Shown in pieces: positions 27,101 to 35,519 of a DNA stretch of 64,000 nt (position 1 is its first letter; each line of letters begins with the position of its first letter). The notes below the pieces were generated by a model that made no database searches, was not told the origin of the DNA, and saw nothing but the letters and a program-made list of their open reading frames with translations. This DNA comes from an uncultured Prevotellaceae bacterium (lineage in GTDB: Bacteria; Bacteroidota; Bacteroidia; Bacteroidales; Bacteroidaceae). Position numbers and translations under genes: made by a program. Location: contig ONMN01000013.1 of the NCBI GenBank assembly GCA_900318885.1, positions 43,435-107,434 on the forward strand, in the 5' to 3' direction.

Positions 27101-28618
27101 TATGTTATCAATGGCACCATAGAGATAGATGGCAAGACGTATTATAAGATGTATCGTGTAAGCGAAGAAGGCAGCGAATACTACTGTGCCCTTCGTGAGG
27201 AAGACAAAAAGGTATGGACGTATTCCAGTGATGATGGTGAAAAGTTGCTTTATGATTTCAACATGTCTGCCGGTGACAGCTATATGCCGGTTAACGAATG
27301 GAATGTCTTTCATCTTACCGAAGTCAAACCTGTTCGATTCAATTATAGCCTATTACTCAATGTACAGCATTTTGTCGTACACCGTCTCCTTGAAGACTGG
27401 AACATTCCCGTTGTTGAAGGTGTAGGTTGTAGTAAAGGCTGGGAACTTGCGAGGGTGTTTTGGCAATATCCTACAGGCGACATCATTAATATAGAAAACT
27501 TCGTGTCATGCTATGAGGACGGAAAATGCATTTTCACGGCTGATGATTTCGAAAACATACCCATGTCAAAACCTGTTGACGATATGGCTTATCGTCCGTT
27601 CGTCGAAGAGGATAAGGTTTGGAAGGTGGGAACTATTCCGAGTCCAGACAGTCCTGTGCAGATTGTTGACTATTACTACCTTGATGGCGACACGATTGTC
27701 GACGGAAAGACCTGCAAGCAGATGTGGTGCCAGCGATTTGTCAGTCCAGATTCCCCAGATTATAGTACTTTAACGCAAACGCCCTCCCTGAGTAAAGTGG
27801 GAGCATGGTACGAAGAGGACAAGAAAGTGTATGTTTGCAGAGAGGGAACACAGGGGATGGAGATGTTGTATGATTTCTCTCTCGAAGCCAACGACACTTT
27901 AATTCTCAATGATTATCAACCTTATTATATTGTAGGACCGAAGCAGATAGGAGGATTAAAAGGCTTTAAGGGCATTTATAGAGATATTATGCTTTGTGAT
28001 CAAGATATTTACATTACTACTTGGCTGGAAGGTGTCGGAGGTATTGACGGTCCGCTCAGAAATGTTTATCCTGAAACAGAAAGTGATGCGCAGTTCCTAA
28101 TGTCATGTACCGTTGGCGATGAAGTCATCTATCTCAATGACGAATATGAGGACGGGACCATCCCTGGAGGTATGGAAGCAGCCAAAAAGCGCTTTGATTT
28201 CACTCACACCACCAAGTTACAGCCCCATACTCCGAGGAGGAGTGAGGAAGAGCTGTCGCTATATGGTGAATACAACAACCTACAGTTAGGCATTCATCTT
28301 GACCCGCTCGACGATGCCTATCAGGTAAGCATTACTAACGAATCTGGCGAAGCCGTCTACGAGAAAACCGTCAACGCAGGCGCCATCGTAGGCCTCAGCA
28401 TCGATATCTCTGCCTACGCAAAGGGCCGTTACACCGTAATTGTGGAGAATAGCAATGAGGTATTCACTGGCGAGTTTGCAACTGAGACGACAGGAATTGA
28501 AATGACATATAATAAGGTAGAAACCAAAACTGAAATCTACAACCTTCAAGGTCAGCGCCTCAGTTCCTTACAGAAAGGGTTGAATATTGTTAACGGACAA
28601 AAGGTTTATGTAAAGTGA
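24140..28618 (+). CDS. Large BspA-like leucine-rich repeat surface protein with T9SS-type tail
   Basis: This 1492-residue exported protein (MKKLLFFITLMFSPMLASAQ signal) has a BspA-type LRR region at about 170-435 (repeats like AFxxCTNLEEVNLP, VTSVMSNAFKGCKALKTL). It then has four related modules, each opening with a pattern like YRPFVEExKxW (near residues 443, 765, 955 and 1150). The C-terminus IYNLQGQRLSS...GLNIVNGQKVYVK is the Prevotella-type sorting tail for the type IX system, which fits sprA in this window. I start at the ATG at 24140, because the upstream ATG (24110) would put a polar stretch before the signal. It probably acts as an adhesin or binding protein; the ligand is unknown. 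Confidence 0.82.
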   Translation: MKKLLFFITLMFSPMLASAQTVSDVQNSGCMANARGVESEESVPTIILKKEGTILSVELQNYISNCATYDFEIKSSISDGIDGSPCSLSVNVNSVLPEIITTCDCPFNVSFTIRDFEPNSFYLDCWWYKGLVELAEGEPLVLEDVYEDATIDGMNFTLQKAFHQAMVTRSEWVGEVRIPSELSHEGQTYSVTSISSDAFTDNTTMTKVFIPRTIKNMNFSEESGFNRNLFSWCSALESIEVEEGNPVLCSVGGVLFNKEKTRLYTYPAADSRTSYTVPEGVTWIDGSAFASNHHLVSISLPDGVTSLGSSAFYDCTNLEEVNLPYGLKSIAGYLFWNCSSLTDIQIPKSVTSVMSNAFKGCKALKTLDLPESVTFLGDYVFSGCKLDSLIIRGVIDFSWNVHYWLFDGMGTETKVYVHPTQVDKFKAIYKGPVYPLPEQKVDYIPFAELGKQWHVVSAKNPNYVCRQETYWMFENVERAGKIYAHTICNDDVLDVTEETGLFREENRRVYKYDETEGRDIMLYDFSLKEGDTFAYEFGFDQPINCKVLKQGWLNDGPQIVYSCTLTPADTLDIKYRRLRTWTIGRDNGLGEFVEVATWVEGIGALENMFNSFAFGGVKSCLAYVERKDNETVYHVNEYLPFSFCNGYDVMGHVHGCDLPTGAEDYGENDGHHQLTYELKGNSLHVYGEVFTQCGPNNYAYFYVKKTDDPLVNKIEFEIQEVEPVADCVALHATDFYVPGFDPNMNYIVVDNRGEEHPVINKTPEMAYRPFVEDNKEWTMAYLGAVPPEYQQTFSYEQIKLGSALEVNGMTFKQIVSSSWWNDQDGPSNWKETDEYLGEADGKVYLYNQKSKNTIQTMDFTLQVGDTYRQMQMGDPNDYMDFVVTAVTDTVIATSSDKTPRKCLYLSRPGSTKIDDVWIEGIGSLVGGVYGSLVQLMGGSIPSLRKCQIDGQTLYEVYHPFLKEGKTWNFEDRYYDHENKEEWTKYVSYVINGTIEIDGKTYYKMYRVSEEGSEYYCALREEDKKVWTYSSDDGEKLLYDFNMSAGDSYMPVNEWNVFHLTEVKPVRFNYSLLLNVQHFVVHRLLEDWNIPVVEGVGCSKGWELARVFWQYPTGDIINIENFVSCYEDGKCIFTADDFENIPMSKPVDDMAYRPFVEEDKVWKVGTIPSPDSPVQIVDYYYLDGDTIVDGKTCKQMWCQRFVSPDSPDYSTLTQTPSLSKVGAWYEEDKKVYVCREGTQGMEMLYDFSLEANDTLILNDYQPYYIVGPKQIGGLKGFKGIYRDIMLCDQDIYITTWLEGVGGIDGPLRNVYPETESDAQFLMSCTVGDEVIYLNDEYEDGTIPGGMEAAKKRFDFTHTTKLQPHTPRRSEEELSLYGEYNNLQLGIHLDPLDDAYQVSITNESGEAVYEKTVNAGAIVGLSIDISAYAKGRYTVIVENSNEVFTGEFATETTGIEMTYNKVETKTEIYNLQGQRLSSLQKGLNIVNGQKVYVK

Positions 28619-28742
28619 TTAAGGAAAAAACAATATATGGAAAGACGGAATAAGTGTAAGATATTGAGATTCCCAGCAGCAGTCATCGTGTGGAATTAAA
28701 CAAAAATCGGGCTCATCGTTTGGTGGGCTCGAATTTTTTTCG

Positions 28743-28750
28743 TACCTTCG
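28743..28750 (+). promoter_or_regulatory. Possible -7 box (TACCTTCG) of GH31 gene
   Basis: One mismatch to TAnnTTTG. It ends only 4 bp before the ATG at 28755, so either the mRNA is leaderless or a start at Met5 (28767) is used. Confidence 0.45.
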
Positions 28751-28754
28751 CAGC

Positions 28755-31112
28755 ATGAAAAAGTTTATGTTATTGTTGACGGTCGCCTGTTGGGCTGGTT
28801 TGGCCACGGCGCAGATTCAGACGAATGCGGGTGTGCAGTACCTGCAGTGTATGCAAAAAGATATGTCGACGGACTTCTATGACCTGTCGAACACGTATTT
28901 CCTGGCAGACTCGCTGGTGGCGTTCGACGCCCAGAAGGGCGAGGGACTGGTGCAGTGGAAGCGCTACAGGCTGAGTCCGCGACAGGCGTTTAACCTGAAC
29001 GGCTACTGGCCCGTGCGGATGCAGATGCTGGACTTCCCCGATGCTGCATACGAGAACGACCCTGCGCTGAGAATCAAGGTGGAATGGATTACGCCGAGGA
29101 CAGCCCGCATCCGGATGTTGACGACGCCCGTGGAGCCGAAGTGCGATGATCAGGAGGACGTGATGTTCTGCGAGGCCTTTAAGAAGAAGGTGGCGGTTCA
29201 GACCACCCCTAACCCCTCCTGTTTAGGAGGGGAAATGGTTACCTCTGCGAATGGTGTCATCTGTAAGACGCAGTATGGTAGCATTGAGATTCAGCCGTAT
29301 CCTTTCCGTATCGTGGTGAAGGACGCGAAGGGGAAGGTGCTGACGCAGACACGCCATATCATTGACAACGACTCGACGCAGGTGAAGCTGTTGCCGTTTT
29401 CGTTTATCAAGCGCGGCTCGGACAATTCGCGCAGCATCAATCCCGTGTTCCTGCTGTCGCCAGGCGAGCGGATATATGGTTGCGGTGAGTCGTTTACCTC
29501 TTTAAATAAGGTAGGGCAGAAGGTGCATCTGAGCGTGACCGACCCGCAAGGGCCTGAGACCGACGGACAGTATAAGCCCGTGCCGTTCTATTTCTCGAAT
29601 CGCGGCTACGGCATCTTTATGCACACGTCGGCACCCGTCACCTGCGACTTCGGAGCCTCGTATATCGGAGCCCAGCGCCTGTTTGTGGCCGACGAGCAGA
29701 TGGACTTCTTTGTGTTCTTTGGTTCTCCCAAAGAAATTCTTAACGAATATACGGACATCACGGGCAAGAGTCCGATGTTGCCGTTGTGGAGCTTTGGCAC
29801 GTGGATGAGTCGCATTACCTATTTCTCGCAGAAGGAAGGTCTTGAGATTGCCCGCCAATTGCGCGCCCACAAGATTCCGAGTGATGTAATACATTTCGAT
29901 ACGGGTTGGTTTGGCGTCGATTGGCAGTGCGACTATCAGTTTGCCAAGGACCGCTTCCCCGATCCCGTCGGCATGCTGAAACAACTGTCGAAGGACGGCT
30001 TCCATACCTGTCTGTGGCAGTTGCCTTACTTCACGCCCAAGAACCGCTTCTTCCCAGAGATTATCGAGAAGGGCCTGCACGTGGTGAATGCCACTGGCGG
30101 CATGCCCGTAGAAGATGCCATCCTCGACTTCTCGAATCCTGAGACCGTCAGTTGGTATCAGTCGAAGATAGAGGGGCTGATGAAGCAAGGCGTCTCGACC
30201 ATCAAGTGTGACTTCGGTGAGGCAGCACCCTATAACGGCTTCTATCATAGCGGTAAGGGCGGGCTGTACGAGCATAACCTCTATCCGCTGCGCTATAACA
30301 AAGCCCTGTGGGAAGTCGTCGAGAAGAATCATCCTGGCGAGGGCATCATCTGGGCACGTTCGGCTTGGGCTGGAAGTCAGCGCTATGCCCTGCATTGGGG
30401 TGGCGATGCGGCTACGAATAATATAGGTATGCTGGGCGACCTGCGTGGTGGTCTGAGCTTCGGACTGAGCGGATTCTCGTTCTGGAGTCACGATATGGGT
30501 GGCTTCGTGACGGCCTCGCCCGAGGATATCTATCGTCGCTGGTTGCCGTTCGGATTCCTGTCGAGCCACACGCGAGCCCACGGAGCACCGCCCACGGAAC
30601 CCTGGCTCATCAGCGAGTCGTTCACTAAGGCCTTCCGCGAGTGTGCCGAGATGAAATACCGGTTGATGCCCTACGTCTATGCCCAGGCGAAGGACTGCTC
30701 AGAGCGCGGACTGCCGATGGTGCGCGCCTTGCTGGTGGAATTCCCGCAGGACAAGGGTGCCTGGCTTGTGGAGGATGAATATATGTTCGGCAGTCAGATG
30801 CTCGTAGCCCCGCTGATGGAGAGCGGCAACAGCCGTGACGTCTATCTGCCGAAGGGCAAATGGATTGACTATCAGTCGGGTAGGGTGTATGAGGGTGGCT
30901 ATCAGACCATCGAGGCAGGCAAGATTCCTGCCATCATCTTGGTTCGCGACGGCAGCATCATTCCCCACGCCCCGCTGGCTCAGCGCACAGACCAGATAGA
31001 CTGGAGCAAGATAGAGCTGCGCGAATACAAGGCTGATGCCAAGAAGTGTAGCGGGCTGTTGTTCAAGCCCGGCGATGCGACGATACAACGCGTCACCTCA
31101 CCTAATAAATAA
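28755..31112 (+). CDS. Exported GH31 alpha-glycosidase, probable alpha-xylosidase
   Basis: This 785-residue GH31 enzyme has a signal peptide (ATAQ, about residue 20). The nucleophile region KCDFGEAAP (D486) and the acid/base region HWGGDAATNN (D551) match the YicI alpha-xylosidase branch (KTDFGE, HWGGD) better than alpha-glucosidases (DMNE). It would cut alpha-xylose from xyloglucan oligosaccharides in the periplasm or at the surface. A short palindrome (29213-29232, CCCCTCCT/AGGAGGGG) sits in frame in the N-terminal beta domain and adds about ten residues near 152-162. It leads an operon with the phosphatase-GH28 gene, 27 bp downstream. Confidence 0.87.
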   Translation: MKKFMLLLTVACWAGLATAQIQTNAGVQYLQCMQKDMSTDFYDLSNTYFLADSLVAFDAQKGEGLVQWKRYRLSPRQAFNLNGYWPVRMQMLDFPDAAYENDPALRIKVEWITPRTARIRMLTTPVEPKCDDQEDVMFCEAFKKKVAVQTTPNPSCLGGEMVTSANGVICKTQYGSIEIQPYPFRIVVKDAKGKVLTQTRHIIDNDSTQVKLLPFSFIKRGSDNSRSINPVFLLSPGERIYGCGESFTSLNKVGQKVHLSVTDPQGPETDGQYKPVPFYFSNRGYGIFMHTSAPVTCDFGASYIGAQRLFVADEQMDFFVFFGSPKEILNEYTDITGKSPMLPLWSFGTWMSRITYFSQKEGLEIARQLRAHKIPSDVIHFDTGWFGVDWQCDYQFAKDRFPDPVGMLKQLSKDGFHTCLWQLPYFTPKNRFFPEIIEKGLHVVNATGGMPVEDAILDFSNPETVSWYQSKIEGLMKQGVSTIKCDFGEAAPYNGFYHSGKGGLYEHNLYPLRYNKALWEVVEKNHPGEGIIWARSAWAGSQRYALHWGGDAATNNIGMLGDLRGGLSFGLSGFSFWSHDMGGFVTASPEDIYRRWLPFGFLSSHTRAHGAPPTEPWLISESFTKAFRECAEMKYRLMPYVYAQAKDCSERGLPMVRALLVEFPQDKGAWLVEDEYMFGSQMLVAPLMESGNSRDVYLPKGKWIDYQSGRVYEGGYQTIEAGKIPAIILVRDGSIIPHAPLAQRTDQIDWSKIELREYKADAKKCSGLLFKPGDATIQRVTSPNK
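29213..29232. repeat. In-frame GC palindrome CCCCTCCT-GTTT-AGGAGGGG
   Basis: Perfect 8-bp stem with a 4-nt loop, preceded by CCCCTAA, inside the GH31 gene. The encoded peptide (NPSCLGGEM) looks foreign to the fold. Confidence 0.75.
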
Positions 31113-31139
31113 TGTAGCAAAAACAAACTGATAACATAT

Positions 31140-33896
31140 ATGATGAAACGACTAACCAACATCCTGTTTGCCCTCGCACTGACGACGGGCTTGACGGCAC
31201 AGACGGCACGTGAGGAAATCGCGGCCAACAAGTATCTGGCAGGTAGTAACTATCTGGACTATGACAATTATCCTGCCACGAAGCAGTTGACGCCTGCGCC
31301 AAAGGGCTATGTGCCTTTCTATATGTCGCATTACGGACGCCACGGTTCGCGATGGCTTATCAGCACCGACAGCTATACCAGCGTCACACAACCCCTGCAA
31401 AAAGCAAAGAAGGCGGGTAAACTGACACCCAAGGGCGAAGAGGTGCTGCGACAGGTGGAGCAGTTCGTAAGTCTGCCGGTAGCCGATTATCCGACGCTCG
31501 ACGGGCAGTATTCTGGAGCCCAGCTTCGTCTGGGTGACCTGAGTACCGTGGGCGAACGTCAGCATCACGGCATCGGACGGCGCATGGCACAGCATTTCCC
31601 AGAGATTTTCAAACAGAAGGACGTGATGATCGACGCTCGCTCGACCGTTGTCAACCGTTGTATCCTGTCGATGATGGCCGAGTGTGAGGAACTGGCTGCT
31701 GCCAATCCCACGGCACGCATTCACAACGACGTCAGCGAGGCGTTGCAATACTATCTGAATGCACCCCGCTCGCCGTTCCTCAGATCGAAGGGACGCCTGG
31801 GTCGCGAGTTACGCCGTACACCATCCAAGCGTTTCAATCCCGACCGTCTCATTGGCGAGCTGTTCAGCGATGCCAAGTGGGTGAAGGAAAACATCCAGGC
31901 CCTGCCGTTCATATATAACCTCTTCGAGGTAGTCACCAATATGCAAAGCCACGACACCGACATCGACCTCTTCTCGCTCTATACCGATGACGAGATCTAC
32001 GAACAGTGGCGCATGCGTAACATCGGATGGTACGTCGACTATGGTCCCGCTCCGCTGACGGGTGGCGTCATGCCATTCACGCAGCGTAACCTGTTGCGCA
32101 ACATCATCGAGACGGCCGATACCATTCGTCACACACAGGCTACGCTGCGCTTCGGCCACGAGGTATGTGTGATGCCGTTGGCTTGTCTGCTTGAACTCGA
32201 CTCATGTGGTGCACAGATTAGCGACCTTGACCAGCTGGACAACGTTTGGCGCAACTACAAGATTTTCCCCATGGCCTGCAACATCCAGCTTATCTTCTAC
32301 GCCCCAAAGGAAAAGGTTAAAAGAATGGTCAATGGTCAATGGTCAATGGTCAATGCTCAAGACGATGTCCTCGTGAAGGCGCTGTTGAACGAACGTGAGG
32401 TGTCGATGCCTGTTGCGACCACGCAGTATCCTTATTATAAATGGTCTGACCTGCGCAAATATTACCTCGACAAGCTAGACCGCTTCGATGCTGCTGAGGC
32501 TGCGTGGAATGCTGAAAACCCACAGCCGCCACGCGACTATGCACGCTACTACGAGCAGTTGCCCGTGGATGTCAAGCCCGTACAGGAAATCCAGATTCCC
32601 GCCAATCGCGTGAACCTTCGCGACATGGGTGGAGTAGCCGACGGCACGGCGCTGAACACGGAGGCCATTGCCAAGGCTATCAGCAAACTCACCAAGATGG
32701 GCGGTGGACGGCTGACCATTCCTGAGGGCGTGTGGCTGACGGGGCCGATCATGCTGAAGGATAATATCGAACTGCACCTGCAGAAGAACGCCATCCTCGT
32801 GTTCTCGCCTGACAAGTCGCTCTATGTGGACTCCAATCCGAAGGCATCACGTGCGCTGGCAGGAATACGTGCTTCGAAGCGCAAGAACATTGCCATTACG
32901 GGTGACGGCATCATCGACGGCAATGGCGAATACTGGCGTCCCGTGAAACGTAATAAGGTCAGCGACGTCGAGTGGAAGATGTATCAGGAAAGGATAGGTG
33001 GCGTGGAGTGCGACAAGGGGCAGTTGTGGTATCCCTGGGACGTGAAGGCAGGTTATCAGAACATTGCCGACACCCCTGAAAAGCAGGACAAGATGCGCAA
33101 CGACCTGATTCGTCTGACCGATTGCGAGAACGTGCTCATCCAGGGCGTAACGGTACAGAACTCCCCCAAGTTCCATGTCCATCCGCTGAACTGTAAGAAT
33201 GTCATTGTCGATGGCGTGACGGTGCGCTGTCCCTGGAACGCCCAGAACGGTGATGCCATTGACTTCAGCGACGTCAACGTCGGACTGATTGTCAATTGCA
33301 CTGTAGATGCCGGTGACGACGGGCTCTGCATGAAGAGTGGCAACTACAAGCCCAAGTCGCCTGCCAATGGTTGTGAGGATATTGTTATTCAGGACAATAC
33401 GGTTTACCATGCCCATGGCGGTTTCGTGCTGGGTAGCGAGACCATCAGCGGCATGCGACGCATCGTGGTGCGCCATAATCGCTTCAGCGGTACTGACACT
33501 GGCCTGCGCTTCAAGAGTGGCGTCGGACGTGGTGGCAAGACAGAGCAGCTATATATCTCTGACATCCAGATGACAGATATCAAGGATCAGGCGATTGTGT
33601 TCCAGTGCGACTATGTCGACCGTCCTGCCGGCAGCGATCCGAAAGCCGTTCCCACATTGACGGAGGAACAGCGTCGGCTGGCTCCCGATTTCCAGGACAT
33701 CCACATCAGTGGCGTGACCTGTCGCGGCGCCCATACTGCTGTCGAGGCCAGTGGCATACAGGGAATAGACTGCGTACACGACATCACCATCAGCAATTCG
33801 CGCTTTATATATAATAAGGTGGGCAATGCCATCGACACGCAGACGGCTCGCATCACCCTTGACAACGTGGAATTCATCGAGAACAAAAAACAATAA
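31140..33896 (+). CDS. Fusion of histidine acid phosphatase (phytase-like) and GH28 polygalacturonase
   Basis: This 918-residue exported protein (signal to about residue 20, GLTAQ) has two enzyme domains. Residues about 30-465 are a histidine-type phosphatase with the nucleophile motif GRHGSRW (H68) and a distal HE (H340-E341 in RFGHEVCVMPL), as in MINPP/phytase-type enzymes. Residues about 490-918 are a right-handed beta-helix of family GH28, with NGDAIDF (D705), AGDDGL (D726/D727), HGGFVLGSE (H759) and RFKSG in catalytic order. A heptamer array (32324-32358) adds residues about 395-407 to the phosphatase domain. No frameshift or stop separates the domains. Substrates are inferred: phytate or a phospho-sugar, and pectin. 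Confidence 0.85.
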   Translation: MMKRLTNILFALALTTGLTAQTAREEIAANKYLAGSNYLDYDNYPATKQLTPAPKGYVPFYMSHYGRHGSRWLISTDSYTSVTQPLQKAKKAGKLTPKGEEVLRQVEQFVSLPVADYPTLDGQYSGAQLRLGDLSTVGERQHHGIGRRMAQHFPEIFKQKDVMIDARSTVVNRCILSMMAECEELAAANPTARIHNDVSEALQYYLNAPRSPFLRSKGRLGRELRRTPSKRFNPDRLIGELFSDAKWVKENIQALPFIYNLFEVVTNMQSHDTDIDLFSLYTDDEIYEQWRMRNIGWYVDYGPAPLTGGVMPFTQRNLLRNIIETADTIRHTQATLRFGHEVCVMPLACLLELDSCGAQISDLDQLDNVWRNYKIFPMACNIQLIFYAPKEKVKRMVNGQWSMVNAQDDVLVKALLNEREVSMPVATTQYPYYKWSDLRKYYLDKLDRFDAAEAAWNAENPQPPRDYARYYEQLPVDVKPVQEIQIPANRVNLRDMGGVADGTALNTEAIAKAISKLTKMGGGRLTIPEGVWLTGPIMLKDNIELHLQKNAILVFSPDKSLYVDSNPKASRALAGIRASKRKNIAITGDGIIDGNGEYWRPVKRNKVSDVEWKMYQERIGGVECDKGQLWYPWDVKAGYQNIADTPEKQDKMRNDLIRLTDCENVLIQGVTVQNSPKFHVHPLNCKNVIVDGVTVRCPWNAQNGDAIDFSDVNVGLIVNCTVDAGDDGLCMKSGNYKPKSPANGCEDIVIQDNTVYHAHGGFVLGSETISGMRRIVVRHNRFSGTDTGLRFKSGVGRGGKTEQLYISDIQMTDIKDQAIVFQCDYVDRPAGSDPKAVPTLTEEQRRLAPDFQDIHISGVTCRGAHTAVEASGIQGIDCVHDITISNSRFIYNKVGNAIDTQTARITLDNVEFIENKKQ
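32324..32358. repeat. Heptamer array, 5 units, in frame in phosphatase domain
   Basis: AATGGTC is repeated four times, followed by AATGCTC. It encodes MVNGQWSMVN, which has no counterpart in the fold. Confidence 0.9.
33803..33820. repeat. AT-rich palindrome-like site in GH28 domain
   Basis: CTTTATATATAATAAGGT encodes FIYNKV. The right arm ATAAGGT is exact and the left arm is diverged from ACCTTAT. Confidence 0.5.
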
Positions 33897-33927
33897 AACA
33901 ATTAACATCTAATTAAACATTAAGCAA

Positions 33928-34824
33928 ATGAAAAAACTTTTGATGGTCGGCTTGTTGCTGACCGCAGCCATTGCCTTACAGGCACAGATGAAAGTAGCCC
34001 CCAAAATGGAGAAGGGCGCAGTGAAGACATACGTCGGACAGTCTACGGTTACCATGCCTATGCAGGGTGACGTGAAGGTCAACTATGAGACCAAGTACAC
34101 CATTGTTGATGCCACTGCTGACGGCTATGTTGTCGACTTGGAGACCGACAACGTGCAGACCGAGTGCGATGCCAACAACATTGCCGGCAAACTGGTAGCC
34201 GCCGCCCAAGAAGCCACGAAGGGTATCGTCTTCCGCATTGGTCTTGACAAGGAAGGTAAGATTCAGAAAGTCCTCAATAGCGAGGAGGTGCAGCCGAAGC
34301 TCACCAAGGCGATGGAATCCATTGTCGATCAGTTTATGAAGGACATTCCCCAGCTCAGCGCGGCGGTATCAAAGGACGACCTGATGAAGCAGCTTGTTGA
34401 GACTTTTACGCCCGAAGCCTTGCTGAAGTCCTTCCAGGAGAATACTTCGCCCTTTACCCTCAATGGTAAGACCATTACGACTGGTGCTCAGGAGGAATAT
34501 CTTAGCAAGGACGGCATGAAGATGAAGCGCATGTATTTCGTTCAGGGTAAGAACATCGTGGCTAACTCCACGCTGAACATGACGAAGGACGAAATGAAGG
34601 AAATGCTTATCAAGATGGTTGAGAAGAGCGCTCCCGATCAGGCTGCTATGGTCAAGGAGAACATCGACCAGATCATGTCTTCTGGCATGTTGAAGATGGA
34701 CATGAAGGAGACTGTTACCTACGAATTGCAGGATGACGGATGGGTGAAGAGCATCAAAGGCGAAAGCACCACCGAAACCATGGGTCAGAAGGTTGTTACT
34801 GTGTCTACCATTACCTTGAAATGA
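33928..34824 (+). CDS. Exported protein of unknown function
   Basis: This 298-residue protein has a clear signal peptide (AIALQA, about residue 20) and no lipobox. The body is mixed alpha/beta, rich in Lys, Met and Thr, with a two-part look: a beta-rich start (TYVGQSTVTMPMQGDVKVNYETKYTI) and a helical middle. It resembles DUF6263-type periplasmic proteins in general pattern only. It is third in the operon and overlaps the DUF308 gene by 4 bp (ATGA). No catalytic motif was recognised. Confidence 0.7.
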   Translation: MKKLLMVGLLLTAAIALQAQMKVAPKMEKGAVKTYVGQSTVTMPMQGDVKVNYETKYTIVDATADGYVVDLETDNVQTECDANNIAGKLVAAAQEATKGIVFRIGLDKEGKIQKVLNSEEVQPKLTKAMESIVDQFMKDIPQLSAAVSKDDLMKQLVETFTPEALLKSFQENTSPFTLNGKTITTGAQEEYLSKDGMKMKRMYFVQGKNIVANSTLNMTKDEMKEMLIKMVEKSAPDQAAMVKENIDQIMSSGMLKMDMKETVTYELQDDGWVKSIKGESTTETMGQKVVTVSTITLK

Positions 34825-35519
34825 AGATTTTCCAGAGTTCAATATTCAGGGCAGTATGCGCCATCGTCATCGGTGTTCTGCTCGTGAAATTTCCACAGGA
34901 TGGTGTGACGTGGCTGACAATGGCTATTGGCGCACTATTCCTGTTGTCAGGTGTCATTGCCCTGATAGCTTATTGGCACGCCAAAAGTCACGCTGGGGAA
35001 TATACCATTACCGACCAGCAGGGTCGCGTGGTGAGTGGCGGACAACCCGCGTTCCCCATCGTAGGCGCAGGAAGCGTGATACTGGGACTGGTGCTGACAT
35101 TGTCGCCGAATGCATTTGTCAACGGGCTGATGTATATGTTGGCAGCGGTGTTGATACTGGGTGGCGTGACGCAGCTGATGGCGCTGGTGGCCGCACGACG
35201 GTTTGGCAACGTGCCTTTCGGCTACTGGGTAATGCCGTCGGTGATTCTGTTGATAGGACTGTTTGTCATACTGAAACCGATGGAATCAGCCGAGCTGCCA
35301 TTGCTGATACTGGGCTGGTGCTCGATACTGTATGGCGTGATAGAACTGATCAACGCATTAAAAATACATCGCCTGCGCAAAGAGGTAGACGATGCATTGG
35401 CTATTCAAGAGGAAACGCAGGCCGAGGAGATAGAGTCACACATTGGTGACGATACCCTCGATGTAAGTTCGGAGGATGTGGATTCCGGTCTTGTTGTCAC
35501 CCCCAGAGGGGATGATTAA
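34821..35519 (+). CDS. DUF308 (HdeD-like) membrane protein
   Basis: This 232-residue protein has six hydrophobic helices in three pairs (IVIGVLLVKFP, AIGALFLLSGVIAL, and so on), the layout of DUF308/HdeD proteins, and a charged cytoplasmic tail of about 50 residues. The start at 34821 overlaps the preceding stop (ATGA). Its last 84 bp run antisense into the 3' end of udk, so the acidic tail is encoded opposite the uridine kinase C-terminus. HdeD in enterics is linked to acid resistance; here the role is unknown. Confidence 0.82.
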   Translation: MKIFQSSIFRAVCAIVIGVLLVKFPQDGVTWLTMAIGALFLLSGVIALIAYWHAKSHAGEYTITDQQGRVVSGGQPAFPIVGAGSVILGLVLTLSPNAFVNGLMYMLAAVLILGGVTQLMALVAARRFGNVPFGYWVMPSVILLIGLFVILKPMESAELPLLILGWCSILYGVIELINALKIHRLRKEVDDALAIQEETQAEEIESHIGDDTLDVSSEDVDSGLVVTPRGDD

